Positions 31,481-42,384 of a stretch of 64,000 bases of DNA are shown here, in pieces. Location of the stretch: assembly GCA_032716605.1 (NCBI GenBank), contig CM064539.1:2758846-2822845 (forward strand), read 5' to 3'. The position numbers were made by a program, and so were the translations under genes. The stretch comes from Paralithodes platypus. Lineage: Eukaryota; Arthropoda; Malacostraca; Decapoda; Lithodidae. The notes beneath the pieces were generated by a model. It saw nothing but the letters and a program-made list of their open reading frames with translations. It was not told where the DNA came from and did not search any database. Positions within the stretch are counted from its first letter, which is position 1. Every line of letters begins with the position of its first letter.

Positions 31481-31689
31481 TACCGTACCGTATACAAAAA
31501 AGTTCTGGTGTTCTTTAGTTTTACGGTACCGTACGGTACGGTATATATTAGTTGCACAGCCTATACCGGTATATAAATATAGAATAGGTTGGGGTAAATA
31601 AGTCTAGGTTAGAGTAGGTAGTCAACTAGTATAGATGTTGCCCTATACGCTAAACGAAAGTTCAGAATTTGGTTGCATAAAAACCAAGA

Positions 31690-31880
31690 GGCTTCCAGAC
31701 TACACAGCCCTACTAAGCCCCCCCCCCCCCCTCCCATCGTTATTACCACTACCAGCGCCGTCACAAGGCCCCTGGAGCCAGCCTCATTAAATATTTACCA
31801 CAAAGGGCGCGGATACATGGATACAATGAGAGTAAGAGTGTAACCCAGGCAGCCAGGATTATTCTTATGGGTGCGAGGCT
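31690..31880. other. Unassigned stretch with poly-C
   Basis: CCCCCCCCCCCCCC near 31717 followed by moderately GC-rich unique sequence. No ORF supported. Confidence 0.3.
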
Positions 31881-31989
31881 GTGGTAGTATTGTTTTTTTT
31901 ATATAAAAGACCTAAGTCTACGTATTGTGACTCCCATGTTGTTGTTTTTATGTTCTTATACCGTAAAGTGGTTGTTTAGGGTTTAACAT

Positions 31990-32126
31990 TGGCTATATCT
32001 ATCTCGTTATCAATTAGTGTTCTTGTCTCAGTTTTAAGTGGGCCTATTTTATCTCTTACTTTTGTTTTGCATAACTTAAAGAACCCTTTGGGGTTAGATT
32101 TGGATTCCCTAGCAATGTTTATTTAG
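31990..32126 (-). mobile_element. LINE fragment, RT-proximal region
   Basis: Minus strand reads NIARESKSNPKGFFKLCKTK then VRDKIGPLKTETRTL, the conserved pre-finger segment (E..NPK.F..Y..) of CR1/Jockey-type RTs. No flanking RT is present. Confidence 0.65.
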
Positions 32127-32317
32127 GATATAAAAAGATTTTATAAAACTAATTGTGTTGATATGTTGAATGTATGCACTGAATCACGTTGAATAGCCTA
32201 TCTACACAGAGTCATTGCATGGAAAATGAGCGAATTGTTGGGCTAATCGTTCAACCAGAGGTGCGAAAGGTCTGTCGATCGTGTCTGATTAACCTACTAT
32301 CATGAGATATGATGAGA

Positions 32318-32366
32318 GGAATGTATTCAGTTTAGGAAGGACTTGTGGCAATCAAAAGGATATATT
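32318..32366. mobile_element. T1 fragment
   Basis: ATTCAGTTTAGGAAGGACTT then GTGGCAATCAAAAGG matches the T1 interior only. Confidence 0.45.
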
Positions 32367-32583
32367 AGATTGTTGTACTCAGACTGTGATTCACAAAGCT
32401 AAATAAAAACTGTCTGAGAGACAGAATAACGATTAAGAGCAGCCTAGGCATCAAGGGCCTTAAATATCTTATCGGTTGTCTATTAAGGGTTATTAGACAA
32501 TTAGGCTTATCGCCAAGTTATTGGTATATTTACTTATGTAGGTCAGTTAAGAAAGAACCTGCTCGCAAAGCAAAAGCTTAACG

Positions 32584-32770
32584 TAATTGACCACTTGCGA
32601 GTTTTGGGCAATAAGGAAGTTGGAGTTTTTACATCGACATTTAGCAAAATTACCAGCTAAAATATGGTTGTATTGCATATCATTATAAAAACCGTACTGG
32701 TACATAAAACCAAATATAGCAATCTTTCTAACCATGTATATTTCTGCATTTATTTAAATATCGATACCTG
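32584..32770. mobile_element. X1 element, left part
   Basis: TAATTGACCACTTGCGAG then AAGGAAGTTGGAGTTTTTAC; the right arm is missing. Confidence 0.6.
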
Positions 32771-32794
32771 TATGTATGTATGAATGTATGTACA

Positions 32795-32850
32795 GTATAT
32801 AGCCTACTCAAGCCCAATCCCCACTTTTCCTTTTTTTTTTTTTTTTATAG
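32795..32850 (+). repeat. W core
   Basis: CAGTATATAGCCTACTCAAG then CCCAATCCCCACTTTTCC and a poly-T run; a TA microsatellite follows. Confidence 0.6.
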
Positions 32851-32855
32851 GCCTA

Positions 32856-32858
<3 letters not shown>

Positions 32859-32936
<78 letters not shown>
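32859..32936. repeat. (TA)n microsatellite
   Basis: Pure TA repeat. Confidence 0.95.
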
Positions 32937-32938
<2 letters not shown>

Positions 32939-33133
32939 CAGAGCCCGAATAGGAACATTACAACAGAAAACAATGAACACACAAAACAAAATCCAAATTC
33001 ACACACATCTAGGTCATCCAGAAGACCCAGAGACCATGGTCACTAAGGTCCAAATTCCTAATAGCCCAAAACTCGCAAGATAGCTTGTAGACTGTAGCCC
33101 TTTAATTCTCAAAGGTCCTTCCCACGTTTAATA

Positions 33134-33368
33134 TTAACCCTCTCCGACATATGACGCTATTTTGAGCCTATTGGGGATACTTTAAAGCCTTTGTTACCAT
33201 CAGGAGTATTTAGAAACCTTTAGTTTATTTACTTCAACCTCTGCAGTTGTCTTTGAGTTAGCTGTGGGCAGAAAACTACTTTAGGAGAGGTAATTATAAG
33301 CGTGAGAGAACTCTATTTCTTACTGCTAATCTGGTAACCTCTGCGTCATAAATGCGTGAAAGGGTTAA
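33134..33368. mobile_element. T7 TTAA-flanked element
   Basis: 235 bp, TTAACCCTCTCCGACATATG...GAAAGGGTTAA. Matches the inverted copy at 63113 along its length (TTCAACCTCTGCAGTTGTCT). Ends resemble T1 (CCC...GGG), interior unrelated. Confidence 0.82.
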
Positions 33369-33434
33369 GCCTAAGTTCCTAACCATCATAACATGATAAT
33401 GGCGCCATTGATCTGAAGAGGGTAACATAAAAAT

Positions 33435-33556
33435 GGTGATAACAGTGGGGTGGTGGCAGTGATATTAGTACCGTAGTGATGATAGTGCCTGTGGTGATAA
33501 CAGTGGGGTGGTGGCAGTGATATTAGTACCGTAGTGATGATAGTGCCTGTGGTGAT
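33435..33556. repeat. 58-bp tandem duplication
   Basis: GGTGATAACAGTGGGGTGGT begins units at 33435 and 33493; a third starts and is cut at 33551. Confidence 0.9.
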
Positions 33557-33568
33557 AGACTGATAGTA

Positions 33569-33893
33569 TTAAGGGGAGATCTCCACTTGAGGGTTTTTTT
33601 TCTTGACCCCTTTCTCCCTCATGTTTAGCCCCATTGCTTTTGATATTATAAAACGTTTGCCCCATTAGTTTAGCGATTTTAAGAACTTTCACCCCATATT
33701 AAGACCTTTCGTGCAATTCAGGTGTCGATTTTATCCTGGCGAGTGATAGCGAGCCTGTAATTTAAGAGGGACCGGCCTTTGGCCGGGATTTTTTTTACCG
33801 AAAAATGTACAAATTTATCTTGAAAGGGACTCAAGGGGGTGTAATTTTAAGCTTGATGGAGGTCTAGGGAACAAACTAAACACCTCCCCTTAA
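33569..33893. mobile_element. T2 element
   Basis: 325 bp. The right TTAA is shared with the following T1. Confidence 0.9.
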
Positions 33894-34107
33894 CCCCTTC
33901 TGTACTGGCACCGTCCTTTTAACATTATTCTGGCTACTATTATACGATGTTATTCAGTTTAAAAGGGACCTCCAGCAATTAACATGCTTTGAAATATCTC
34001 ATTTAACCCTTAGCACTACCACAGAGCTTTTTTAAACTGCACAAAATCGTCTAAATATAGCTAAAATAAACTTTTTAAAGAGACGTCGCAAGTACAGCAG
34101 GGATTAA
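33890..34107. mobile_element. T1 element (subtype a)
   Basis: 218 bp, TTAACCCCTTCTGTACTGGC...CAGGGATTAA. Core TTATACGATGTTATTCAG and AAAATCGTCTAAATATAG. Confidence 0.87.
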
Positions 34108-34261
34108 CGTTGGAGGAAATGCCAGTTATCAAGGTAATAACCTAGATAACAGTGATAACATTGGTCTAGCCTCATGTAGGATTCTGGCTTGTCATAGTTG
34201 CCACAGTCGCAGGATTGGGTATGCAGTATTCATTGCATAACCGAGTGACGTGAACAATGAG

Positions 34262-34446
34262 CTATTCAATACTTTAGCCTACATCCTCTATCTTAACTGT
34301 GTTGGTGGTGTAATGGTTTAGATGCAACTGTTCTGGGTGTGGTGTCCCGAGTTCGAATGCCGGGATGACCATATGCTTTCATTAGTTTATTCAAGTACAT
34401 TGGGGTTTGTAATTGATGATTTATGTTAAGAACAGGGTGTCACTTA
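34262..34446 (+). mobile_element. SINE S2 (tRNA-headed)
   Basis: A-box-like TGGTGTAATGG (about 34316) and a B-box-like GAGTTCGAATG, then CATATGCTTTCATTAGTTTA and an end GTTAAGAACAGGGTGTCAC. Copies at 54835 (+) and 56132 (-) share head and body. Confidence 0.7.
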
Positions 34447-34537
34447 TATAAAATGGGATTAAATAGTCTATGCCGTATTTGTACAACTGCACATGTCTTA
34501 AATCTAACACGTATGTTATAGCCCATACCAAGCCCAT

Positions 34538-34752
34538 AGCCTATTCGCTGTAGCGGCTGTAAATAGGCGAGAACTTATTAACTCTAACCTCTGTAACTAA
34601 AAAACGACTAGAGTAATCGAGCTAATATTTCTACCATTTGAGAAGAGTCAGTCAAGGCATAGCCTAGATGTGGAAATGTACAGTCCATTTGTTTCAGCCC
34701 TTTTTGAGTTACAGAGGATAGACTCCGATAGAGTACTTACAGCGAATATACT
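34538..34752. mobile_element. Q1 palindromic element
   Basis: AGCCTATTCGCTGTAGCGGC left, TACTTACAGCGAATATACTA right; central GAGCTAATATTTCTACCATT. Confidence 0.78.
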
Positions 34753-34904
34753 ATACCAACAAGAGGCTAACTGTCCTAATATATCTTGTTCAATATGTTG
34801 ATTTATAGGCTAGTAGGCATTATCATATTCGCAAGTCGCAACTTCCTTTTATTGGCATGCCTTGCTCCACGTAGATTTAGGTTTGTAAAATAGGCTATCT
34901 GTTT

Positions 34905-35110
34905 CGGTTTCAGGTCAAATATCTTTTGGAATTCTTTGGAATTCACTTCCCTCGAATTGCTTTCCACAAACTTACAATCTACAAATGTTTAAATCCAGTT
35001 GTTACAAACATTTTATGAATGGAGGATGCCTTTAGGCACATGGACCTTTTTGTTTTATCTGTGTTTTTCCTTCCTCCGTTCATTGTCTCTTAAAAAAAAA
35101 AAAAAAAAAA
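34905..35110 (+). mobile_element. LINE 3' end with poly-A
   Basis: In-frame 34925-35035 reads FGILWNSLPSNCFPQTYNLQ, MFKSSCYKHFMNGGCL, stop. The W-N-S-L-P and F-K-x-x-x-x-K-H-F arrangement is the C-terminus of Jockey-type LINE ORF2. A run of about 19 A ends it near 35110. Confidence 0.75.
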
Positions 35111-35194
35111 TCGTAATTGTGTAATTAGTCTAGAGCTTCATTATTAGGTTATAGATCTATATTACATGATCTATATTACACACACACACACATG

Positions 35195-35195
<1 letters not shown>

Positions 35196-35254
<59 letters not shown>
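35196..35254. repeat. (TA)n microsatellite
   Basis: TA repeat preceded by CACACA. Confidence 0.95.
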
Positions 35255-35256
<2 letters not shown>

Positions 35257-35346
35257 CTACTAAAAAAAACACACGAAACCCAGTAGACAAAAATAAAATA
35301 AACATGTGTAGCCTAACCCATGATAAAACCTACCAAGGTTACGCAA

Positions 35347-35402
35347 GCTATGGTTCGCTACTCTTCTAGTGGCCCCTCGTTCTGGGTGGTGATTTGATGC
35401 AA
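35347..35402 (-). mobile_element. LINE A 3'-end fragment
   Basis: Reverse strand of CATCAAATCACCACCCAGAA, CGAGGGGCCACTAGAAGAG. An internal CGTCGCGCTCC segment is deleted and no tail is seen. Confidence 0.5.
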
Positions 35403-35990
35403 GATTACTTACAAGTTACAACAATATGACCTGCATTATTTGGTGTACTGTGAATATATACGGTAAGGTATCATTCATAGTTGTAAGCCCACATATAATA
35501 CAATTATCTAGGCTATAGGCCTAGGGTAGTTATTAGACTAGCCTAGCCTAGACTGTCTGCCTGAATATAGGCTAATAGCCTAGGCCTATACAAAACCACG
35601 CTATGAATTCGTCATATAACCTAGGCCTAGGCTAGCCTACTCGCAGAGTTCTTGCTTCACAGACACAGAGCTTCATCTCCTTTCTCACATTACTCTGCGT
35701 TAGCCTAGGCTGTAGGCTATCAAAATAATGTGTAACTACGATTCCCTAATATTGGGATAGTTTGCATCCTAACCTACTGTAGGTCTAGCCTAATTTTGCC
35801 GGGAACGTTTATAACTCTATCAATTTATCTATGCTAATAAAAGGTATAGCCTAGACCTGGTTGGGGATGGGGGCGGTTCGTTCGTGGCCACCCCTTCGGG
35901 GATCACGGCGTCAGGCGATAGATAGCCTAGCTAGACCGAACTGTAGCCTATAGGCCTAGGCCTAGTCAACGATAAATCTCTGAAAACTTA
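35403..35990. other. Unassigned, rich in TAGGCCTA motifs
   Basis: Dense TAGGCCTAGGCTAGCC-like sequence, no ORF. A small GC-rich island (CCACCCCTTCGGGGATCACG) lies at about 35887-35910. Confidence 0.4.
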
Positions 35991-35992
35991 GC

Positions 35993-36199
35993 CTAACCCC
36001 TTCTGTACTGGTGACGTCTTTTCTGGCTACTATTAGACGATTTTAGTCACTTTAGACACTTTAAAGAGAGCGTCCACCAATTAAAACGCTTCTATCTGAC
36101 TTAACCCTTTTACTACCACAGACCCTTTTTAAACTACATAAAGTAGAATAATTGTAGCTAGAAAATACAAAAAGACGTAGCCGGTACAGAAGGGGTAAA
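35993..36199. mobile_element. T1 element (subtype a)
   Basis: About 207 bp. CTAACCCCTTCTGTACTGGT...GTACAGAAGGGGTAA; each flank has lost one base of the TTAA. Confidence 0.8.
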
Positions 36200-37600
36200 T
36201 ACAGGTTATTGTATTATAAAACAAACCATCATAGCCTACTTACAATTTCGATGCAGATGCAATCCAATTACAAAGGCAAAATCCTCACAAGGTAGTAATT
36301 CCAGATAGGCAAACTTCTATAGCACAATAAAGGCCTGTTGCGGCTATATTATCACTGTGCCGTTAATACTCAATTGCACTCTTAAATCCAGACTTTAATC
36401 CAGTCACCATGAGTGGATTTCAACACTACGGCACTTCCTCGCTATTGAGACTTTCACTGCCTTTCGTCACAAGCGGATACAAAACGGTAATAGACACACT
36501 CGCCCTTACTACCCAGCTACCCAGTCCTTTAACCAATTTAAAACCAATTTAAGTGATTTAGCCTGGCAGACAGTTAGTAGACAGTTCGTTCAACCACAGT
36601 CCCCTGACACACCTTCTGCCAACTTCATCACAACACTGTTTCGCTCGATAGAAGATTCCAGTCACCCCCCGAAAAAGGTCGTTTATGGAATTATTTTGAG
36701 ATGAGCTGAACTTGTACTATGTATACAGGTCCCGAGATCTTAAAACTCTTCACTAAAGCACTGCAGGTTGTTAATCCATGGGTATGCGATGAGCAAGCAA
36801 GAGAAATGACACGTACACCCACCCTCCAACATAGCTAATACCACACTGAAGCTCTGAGAGCGGAGGAGGCGATTCAACTCGCAGCTCCACGCCTCCACGC
36901 TCCCTCCCTCCCACCAACTCTCTCCTTCTTCCCCCTCACCCCCCTCTCCCTGCCCTTCTCATCACTCTCCCTCTCTCAGTCGGTCATTCTGAACCAACGC
37001 ACTCTCTCTACCCCCACCCCCCCTCTCTCTCTCTTTCTCCTCCTACCCTACTTTCTCCAAACTCTTCCACAGCCCTTTCCACTTATCCAACTAAAAAAAA
37101 CAAAATCCCTCCTTCCCTCGACCCTCTCATCTTTCCCGTTACTCCACTATCACTTCAGCCTTCCATTTCCCCGATTCCTGCATCCTACCCCTCTCTCTCT
37201 CTCTCTCCTACCCTACTTCCTCCAAACTCTCCCACTGCCCTTTCCACTTCTCCAACTAATGTCCCTCCTCCCCTCGACCCTCTCATCTTCCCCGTTATTC
37301 CACCCTCTTTCAGCCTTCCCTTTCCCCGATTCCTGCATCCTACCCCTTTCCACTTTGCATGATCTTCCCTCTCCTTCCTCTCCTTTCCACTAATTCTCTC
37401 GCTGACTCCCCCTACCGCTCAGTTCCCTTGTTTCTATTCCCTCTTCTTGCCTCTTTCTCCCTGCCTCCCGCTCTGCTCTCTTTCTCTCTCTGCCTCACAC
37501 ACACACACTGCCTCTCAGCTGATGCCCTGCCTGACGTTATCAATACTTGCCCAGAATTCCACCCACCAATAATATCCACATCGCTACTAACATATACAAT
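36200..37600. other. Repeat-poor, CT-rich stretch; possible gene-proximal DNA
   Basis: No family match for about 1.4 kb, unusual here. A 47-codon ORF (36409-36552, MSGFQHYGTSSLLRLSLPFV...) has a purine-free but acceptable start context (CAGTCACCATGA); nothing in it is recognised. 36840-37500 is strongly CT-rich on the plus strand, with a partial duplication (CTACCCTACTTYCTCCAAACT at 37043 and 37208). It could hold a promoter or 5' exon, but no splice pattern or homology supports this. Confidence 0.2.
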
Positions 37601-37684
37601 ATATATATATATATATATATGTCTTGAGAGAATAGACGAAAGTTTGGTGTTCCATTGTTTCAACTTTCCTAGCGAGTTTTACTA

Positions 37685-37685
<1 letters not shown>

Positions 37686-37740
<55 letters not shown>

Positions 37741-37754
37741 GGTATATATATATA
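37686..37754. repeat. (TA)n microsatellite
   Basis: TA tract ending in ACCGGTATATA; a shorter TA tract lies at 37600-37620. Confidence 0.95.
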
Positions 37755-38012
37755 ACTATGTAAATCTATAATCTACATATCCATAAATCTATAAGTTACA
37801 TTAGTTTGTATGCATAGATTTTTTTTTTTTTTGGCATTAGAACAGTGCTTTTGTGATGAAAAACAAATTCACAGACAAAATCAAAATTTATCTACGCATC
37901 GCTACAAACATATATAACTACGTAAATCTATAATGAACATTAGTTTGTATGCATAGAGGACCATTAGAACAGTGCTTTTGTGATGAAAAAACACTAACTC
38001 ACAGACAAAATC
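37750..38012. repeat. Imperfect tandem duplication, about 160-bp period
   Basis: TAACTAYGTAAATCTATAAT, CATTAGTTTGTATGCATAGA and CATTAGAACAGTGCTTTTGT occur in both halves (about 37752-37884 and 37915-38012); a poly-T is inserted in the first. Confidence 0.8.
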
Positions 38013-38091
38013 CAATTACACAATGGGTTCCCGGAGTGTGCAATGACATATGTATTTACTCTACAGTGTATGTGGTCTTTTTCACATGTCG

Positions 38092-38303
38092 TTAACCCAC
38101 ACAGTACCAGTGACGCACTTTTCATTATATTTATTACATTACACGGTTTTAATCAGCTTAGGAATAACGTCTAATAATTAAAAGGCTATAAACTACCTCC
38201 ATCAATCGTTTTGTCTAGCATATATCCTTCCTAAGCTTCACAAAATCGTATAAATGTAGCTGAAATCCAATAAAATAGACGTCACCGGTACTGCACGGGT
38301 TAA
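38092..38303. mobile_element. T1 element (subtype a)
   Basis: 212 bp, TTAACCCACACAGTACCAGT...GACGTCACCGGTACTGCAC, GGGTTAA. Confidence 0.88.
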
Positions 38304-38461
38304 TCTTTATATTAATCAAAATTCTCCACCCCCTTTCTCTCTCCCTGCTGCTCTCTACTGCGCTTCCCCCATTCTATTTTTGTCATTATCTAGCTTTGTC
38401 TCGTACAGCCGTATTCGCTCGCCGTGTCTTTAGCGCTCTCACTCCCAATGTTGCTCTCCCT

Positions 38462-38491
38462 GTAACTGTGTTGGTGGTGTAATGATTTAGG
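38462..38491 (+). repeat. SINE S2 head fragment
   Basis: TAACTGTGTTGGTGGTGTAA then TGATTTAGGT matches the S2 head at 34305. Confidence 0.5.
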
Positions 38492-38525
38492 TACAAAGGA
38501 GTACAAAGGAAATCAAGCAACAACA
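38492..38525 (-). mobile_element. Solo LINE B 3' tail
   Basis: Plus-strand ACAAAGGAGTACAAAGGAAA then TCAAGCAACAACAGGTCTA is the reverse complement of the LINE B 3' end at 54545-54600, including two of its 10-bp tail units. Confidence 0.7.
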
Positions 38526-38526
38526 G

Positions 38527-38640
38527 GTCTAGGGTGTCGAACCGGAGACATTTTGTTTGAAGACTTGAATGAATATGATAAAGAATACAAGGAAATTGAT
38601 ATGGAATAGCATTGTTGCCGATAATAATACAAATAAGGCT
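38527..38640 (+). mobile_element. H1 hAT-like left part
   Basis: TAGGGTGTCGAACCGGAGAC, GTTTGAAGACTTGAATGAAT, ATAGCATTGTTGCCG. Shows the intact sequence that T1 interrupts at 13220. Confidence 0.5.
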
Positions 38641-38871
38641 CGATGTTATTGCTAGCGTAAAGTTGCCGAGTGAAATTGAACGGAAATGGTGTTTGTAAAA
38701 TGAAAATGGCATCGTATTTAGAGTTTTAATTAAGTTCTAATATAAGAAAAACTAATTTTTTGTCTGTAATGTGTTCGTCAGTTATAATTAATTTATACTT
38801 TTAGTTGGATGACATAATTCTGGAATATATTTCATTAAATTTGATGTGCCAAAAAATATAAAAATATATTA

Positions 38872-38873
<2 letters not shown>

Positions 38874-38921
<48 letters not shown>
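38874..38921. repeat. (TA)n microsatellite
   Basis: Pure TA repeat. Confidence 0.95.
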
Positions 38922-38923
<2 letters not shown>

Positions 38924-39260
38924 CTATAGAGACACATACAGAATCATTAACTGACCCACTTATCATACAATGACCATTGTGTAGTAAAAAGGAAAGGCAG
39001 TTTGTAATATCTAAATTATCATATAGTTGCCAATGTTTATCCTGATCAATTTTACCTTTCTACAGTAGCATGGTAGATATTCGAGAATATCTTTATATAT
39101 ACCTTATAAGGATATCAAATAGAACAGTGCTGAAACATTCATGAGTCATGCATAAATTCTCACTACCACTTTCCCCAATATTTTCCATCAGAGGGAGATT
39201 TATTTTAGCCACCTTCAGGCAAATGTATTCTGCTTAGGAGGAAAATGTCTTACTTAACCC
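38922..39260. other. AT-rich, no recognisable feature
   Basis: Nothing supported. Confidence 0.4.
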
Positions 39261-39560
39261 ACTGGGCACCAGCGCCGCAGCATCTGCGTCGGCAATGTAT
39301 GTAACGCTAAACCCCAGCGCCGCAGCACCTGCGTCGGCACTGTCGATCTTATTTACTCTTGTCCTATGGTAGCTAGAGGGTTCAAATTTTTATGGGATAT
39401 ACCTTATGATGTTGCCGAATAGTGGCAGTACTTGGCAACTCCCAAGTCCAGCCGCGCGGGTGGGGACGGGCTGGTGGGGGACGCCAGTTTACCCACGTAG
39501 CTCACTACCTGCGTTGGCACTTTTGACCTTATTTATTTTTGTCGTATGGTAGCTAGCTGG
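39256..39560. repeat. Repeat rich in CAGCGCCGCAGCA
   Basis: CCAGCGCCGCAGCATCTGCG and CCAGCGCCGCAGCACCTGCG are about 46 bp apart; CTATGGTAGCTAG-containing blocks recur at 39366 and 39545, and TTGGCACTTTTGACCTTATT echoes TCGGCACTGTCGATCTTATT. It begins TTAACCCACTGGGCACCAG, resembling a TTAA-element end, but no partner end was found. Confidence 0.45.
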
Positions 39561-39689
39561 AGGTGGCCGACTCGAGACAGAGACCAAACAGAAACAATAT
39601 TTAAAGTTCCAATTCTTAGGGTCCAGGACCACTTTTGCCTCCCTCGCCCCTTTGTCTCGTCTAGTAGGTGAATTTTACAAGGGGAGGAG

Positions 39690-39981
39690 GACTTACCAAA
39701 GTAATATGGTAAGATCGAGAACGATAGGGAGCTTTAAGATAAAATTAGATAGGCATATGGATGAGATGGGTTGGGTGTGAGGGGGGACCTGCCAGGTGTT
39801 GGCCAATCGGCGCTCTGTAGACCCCGTAATCTTGTGTTGATCTCTGACTGTTTTGGTGAGGTCGGTCCTCATGGTATTAGTGAGCTGGGCCTTATAATTA
39901 GGGTTGAGTGTGAGAGGGATCAGCCTTGTATGGGCCTATCGGCTTTCTGGAGACTCCCATTTTCTTATGTTCTTATGTTCC
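39690..39981 (+). mobile_element. LINE E (CR1-like) 3' end
   Basis: FKIKLDRHMDEMGW followed across a stop by TCQVLANRRSVDPVILC, a common C-terminal end of CR1-like LINE ORFs, then a later VLANRR-like echo (GLSAFWRLP). The tail TTCTTATGTTCTTATGTTC consists of 8-bp units, like the octamer tails of CR1 elements. The first AAG-rich part runs from about 39690. Confidence 0.7.
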
Positions 39982-40090
39982 AAGCCCCCCGCCCCCATAA
40001 GGACAAGTAGGACAGTAAAAGAGACAGAAACGGCTAAGGTTGGGTAGAGGATGCCAAACCTCACTCTGGATAGGACTATACTTTCACTAT

Positions 40091-40301
40091 TTAACCCCTG
40101 CTGTACCGGCGACGTCTTATTTATTTGATTTCAGCTATATTTAGACGATTTTATGAAACTTTGGAAGAATATATGGAAGCTAAAAGGATTGAGATAGTCT
40201 GTAGCCTTTTAATGGGTAGATATTCTTACTAAGCTGAATAAAATCGTCTACTAGTTGCCAGAATATAATGAAAAGTACGTCACCGGTACTGAAGGGGTTA
40301 A
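40091..40301. mobile_element. T1 element (subtype a)
   Basis: 211 bp, TTAACCCCTGCTGTACCGGC...CACCGGTACTGAAGGGGTTA, A. Confidence 0.88.
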
Positions 40302-40709
40302 TCATATACTATTAACGCATTCCTCTTTTATCATAGTTTTGTTTCGTTCTACTATTTACTATCATTCATTTTTTGTGCAAGTCGCGCTAATAAGTGATAT
40401 CTCGGCACCTAGTATGTTTTGATCAATAATAGGTATCAGCAATATCTAAGCTATATTTCTTCATATCGAGTGAAATATACAAACATGTTCCTACACTTAC
40501 CCGCCCTATTCAACATCTGACAGGCATTAATACAGCACAGAGCAAGCCAAACGTAATGCCAGCAGGGACATGACTTATTAGCGCGACCGTACCATTCTGT
40601 TTCTGATTCTCATTACGTTAACTCACTTGTTCATTCACTCTCTCGTACCTCAAGTTTTAAACCAGTTCTCATGCGCTAATGCTTTTTTACTCACTTATTT
40701 CAAGACTTT

Positions 40710-40711
<2 letters not shown>

Positions 40712-40770
<59 letters not shown>

Positions 40771-40864
40771 GTGTGCAGCTGCTCTTTTTACTCCTGCTCT
40801 CTCTCACTCACTCTCTCTGTGCTGCTCTCTTTCACTTTTCTGTATGGGTCTCTCACTCTCTATA

Positions 40865-40933
<69 letters not shown>

Positions 40934-40972
40934 TGCTCGCTTTCATTTTTCTCTGTGGGTCTCGCTCTCTCG

Positions 40973-41006
<34 letters not shown>
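40712..41006. repeat. (TC)n microsatellite cluster
   Basis: Three TC tracts (about 40712-40766, 40872-40929, 40968-41006) separated by related spacers containing TTTGCTGCTCGCTTTC/GTGCTGCTCTCTTTC, so a unit of TC tract plus spacer was duplicated. Confidence 0.9.
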
Positions 41007-41088
41007 TATATGACTCAATCAACCCCCTCCACTGCCTCCCTTCAATAAGTTCCTGTCCACCCTATATGTAACCTTCCACACTACTCCA

Positions 41089-41655
41089 CACGCAGCTTCC
41101 ACACTCCACCACAGCTTCCACACTCCACCACAGCTTCCAAACTCCACCACAGCTTCCACACTCCACCACACACAGCTTCCACACTCCACCACACACAGCT
41201 TCCACACTCCACCACAGCTTCCACACTCCACCACACACAGCTTCCACACTCCACCACCACAGCTTCCACACTCCACCACCACAGCTTCCACACTCCACCA
41301 CAGCTTCCACACTCCACCACAGCTTCCACACTCCACCACAGCTTCTACACTCCACCACACACAGTTTTCACACTCTACCACACACAGCTTCCACACTCCA
41401 CCACACACAGCTTCCATACTCCACCACACACAACTTCCACACTCCACCACAGCTTCCACACTCCACCACACACAGCTTCCACACTCCACCACACACAGCT
41501 TCCACACTCCACCACACACAGCTTCCACACTCCACCACAGCTTCCACACTCCACCACAACTTCCACACTCTACCACAGCTTCCACACTCCACCACACACA
41601 GCTTCCACACTCCACCACAGCTATCACACTCCACCACAGCTTCCACACTCCATAC
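41089..41655. repeat. 19/23-bp minisatellite
   Basis: Unit AGCTTCCACACTCCACCAC with optional ACAC. Minus-strand frames read as (GGVWKLWWSVEAV)-like repeats and are not genes. Confidence 0.95.
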
Positions 41656-42190
41656 TCTAAGGCTCTAAGCTGTCTCAGGTTGAATTGAATCTCCCTAATA
41701 ATGCTTTACTTGATATTTGCATTTCAGAGGCTCGTATCATCAGTTCAAGGCTTTAAAATATATACTAATTTATGACCTCGACTGTACATTCAGATACCAT
41801 AGTTTCTAGCCCACTCTTACATATTTGTGGCCTTCATCTATTTCTAACTATGGAAGTATATCTCTGAAAACCAATCTATGAATATAATGTTCAATAAATC
41901 AACTACAAAAATATATATCCTATTTTTTAAAAAGCAAATTCTATCCACAAATCAATGCAAATCATAATAATTGCATACAGAAAAACATAGGGGGTCCACA
42001 AATTGTTAGGAGTTGGCTGGAGACTATGGTATCCGACTGTACCTTGACATTCCCTACTCACCCCATACCCTGTGACCTCGACAATTTGCCTTTCACCCCC
42101 CCCCCCCACCCCCACACACACAATATCACCATTCTTTACACAGCCCCTCCCACACACATTCCCTCCCACCCTTTCTTCCTTTATGCTCTC
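41656..42190. other. No recognisable feature
   Basis: Mixed sequence with a CCCCCCCC tract at about 42099. Confidence 0.4.
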
Positions 42191-42193
42191 TAT

Positions 42194-42384
42194 AGTCTAT
42201 TCGCTGTCAGTAGGCGAGAAATCCTGACTTCAAACCTCGGTAACTCGCAAACAACTAGAGTAATCGAGCTAATATTTCTAGCATTCGGGAAGAGTCAGTC
42301 AAGGAAGAGATGTGGAAATTTACAGCCAATTTGCTCTAGCCAATTTTGAGTTACAGAGGAAAGAGGTCATGATTTCTCGCCTTT
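42194..42384. mobile_element. Q1 element, right arm shortened
   Basis: AGTCTATTCGCTGTCAGTAG at the left; the right arm stops after GATTTCTCGCCT. CCTTTATGCTCTCTA flanks the element on both sides (about 42178-42192 and 42388-42402). Confidence 0.75.

Noticed and set aside
34433..34446. hAT-like CAGGGTGTCA end
   Set aside because: The match is part of the S2 SINE 3' end, shared with 56132, so it is not a hAT terminus.
41019..41648. 209-aa minus-strand ORF
   Set aside because: AGCTTCCACACTCCACCAC minisatellite.
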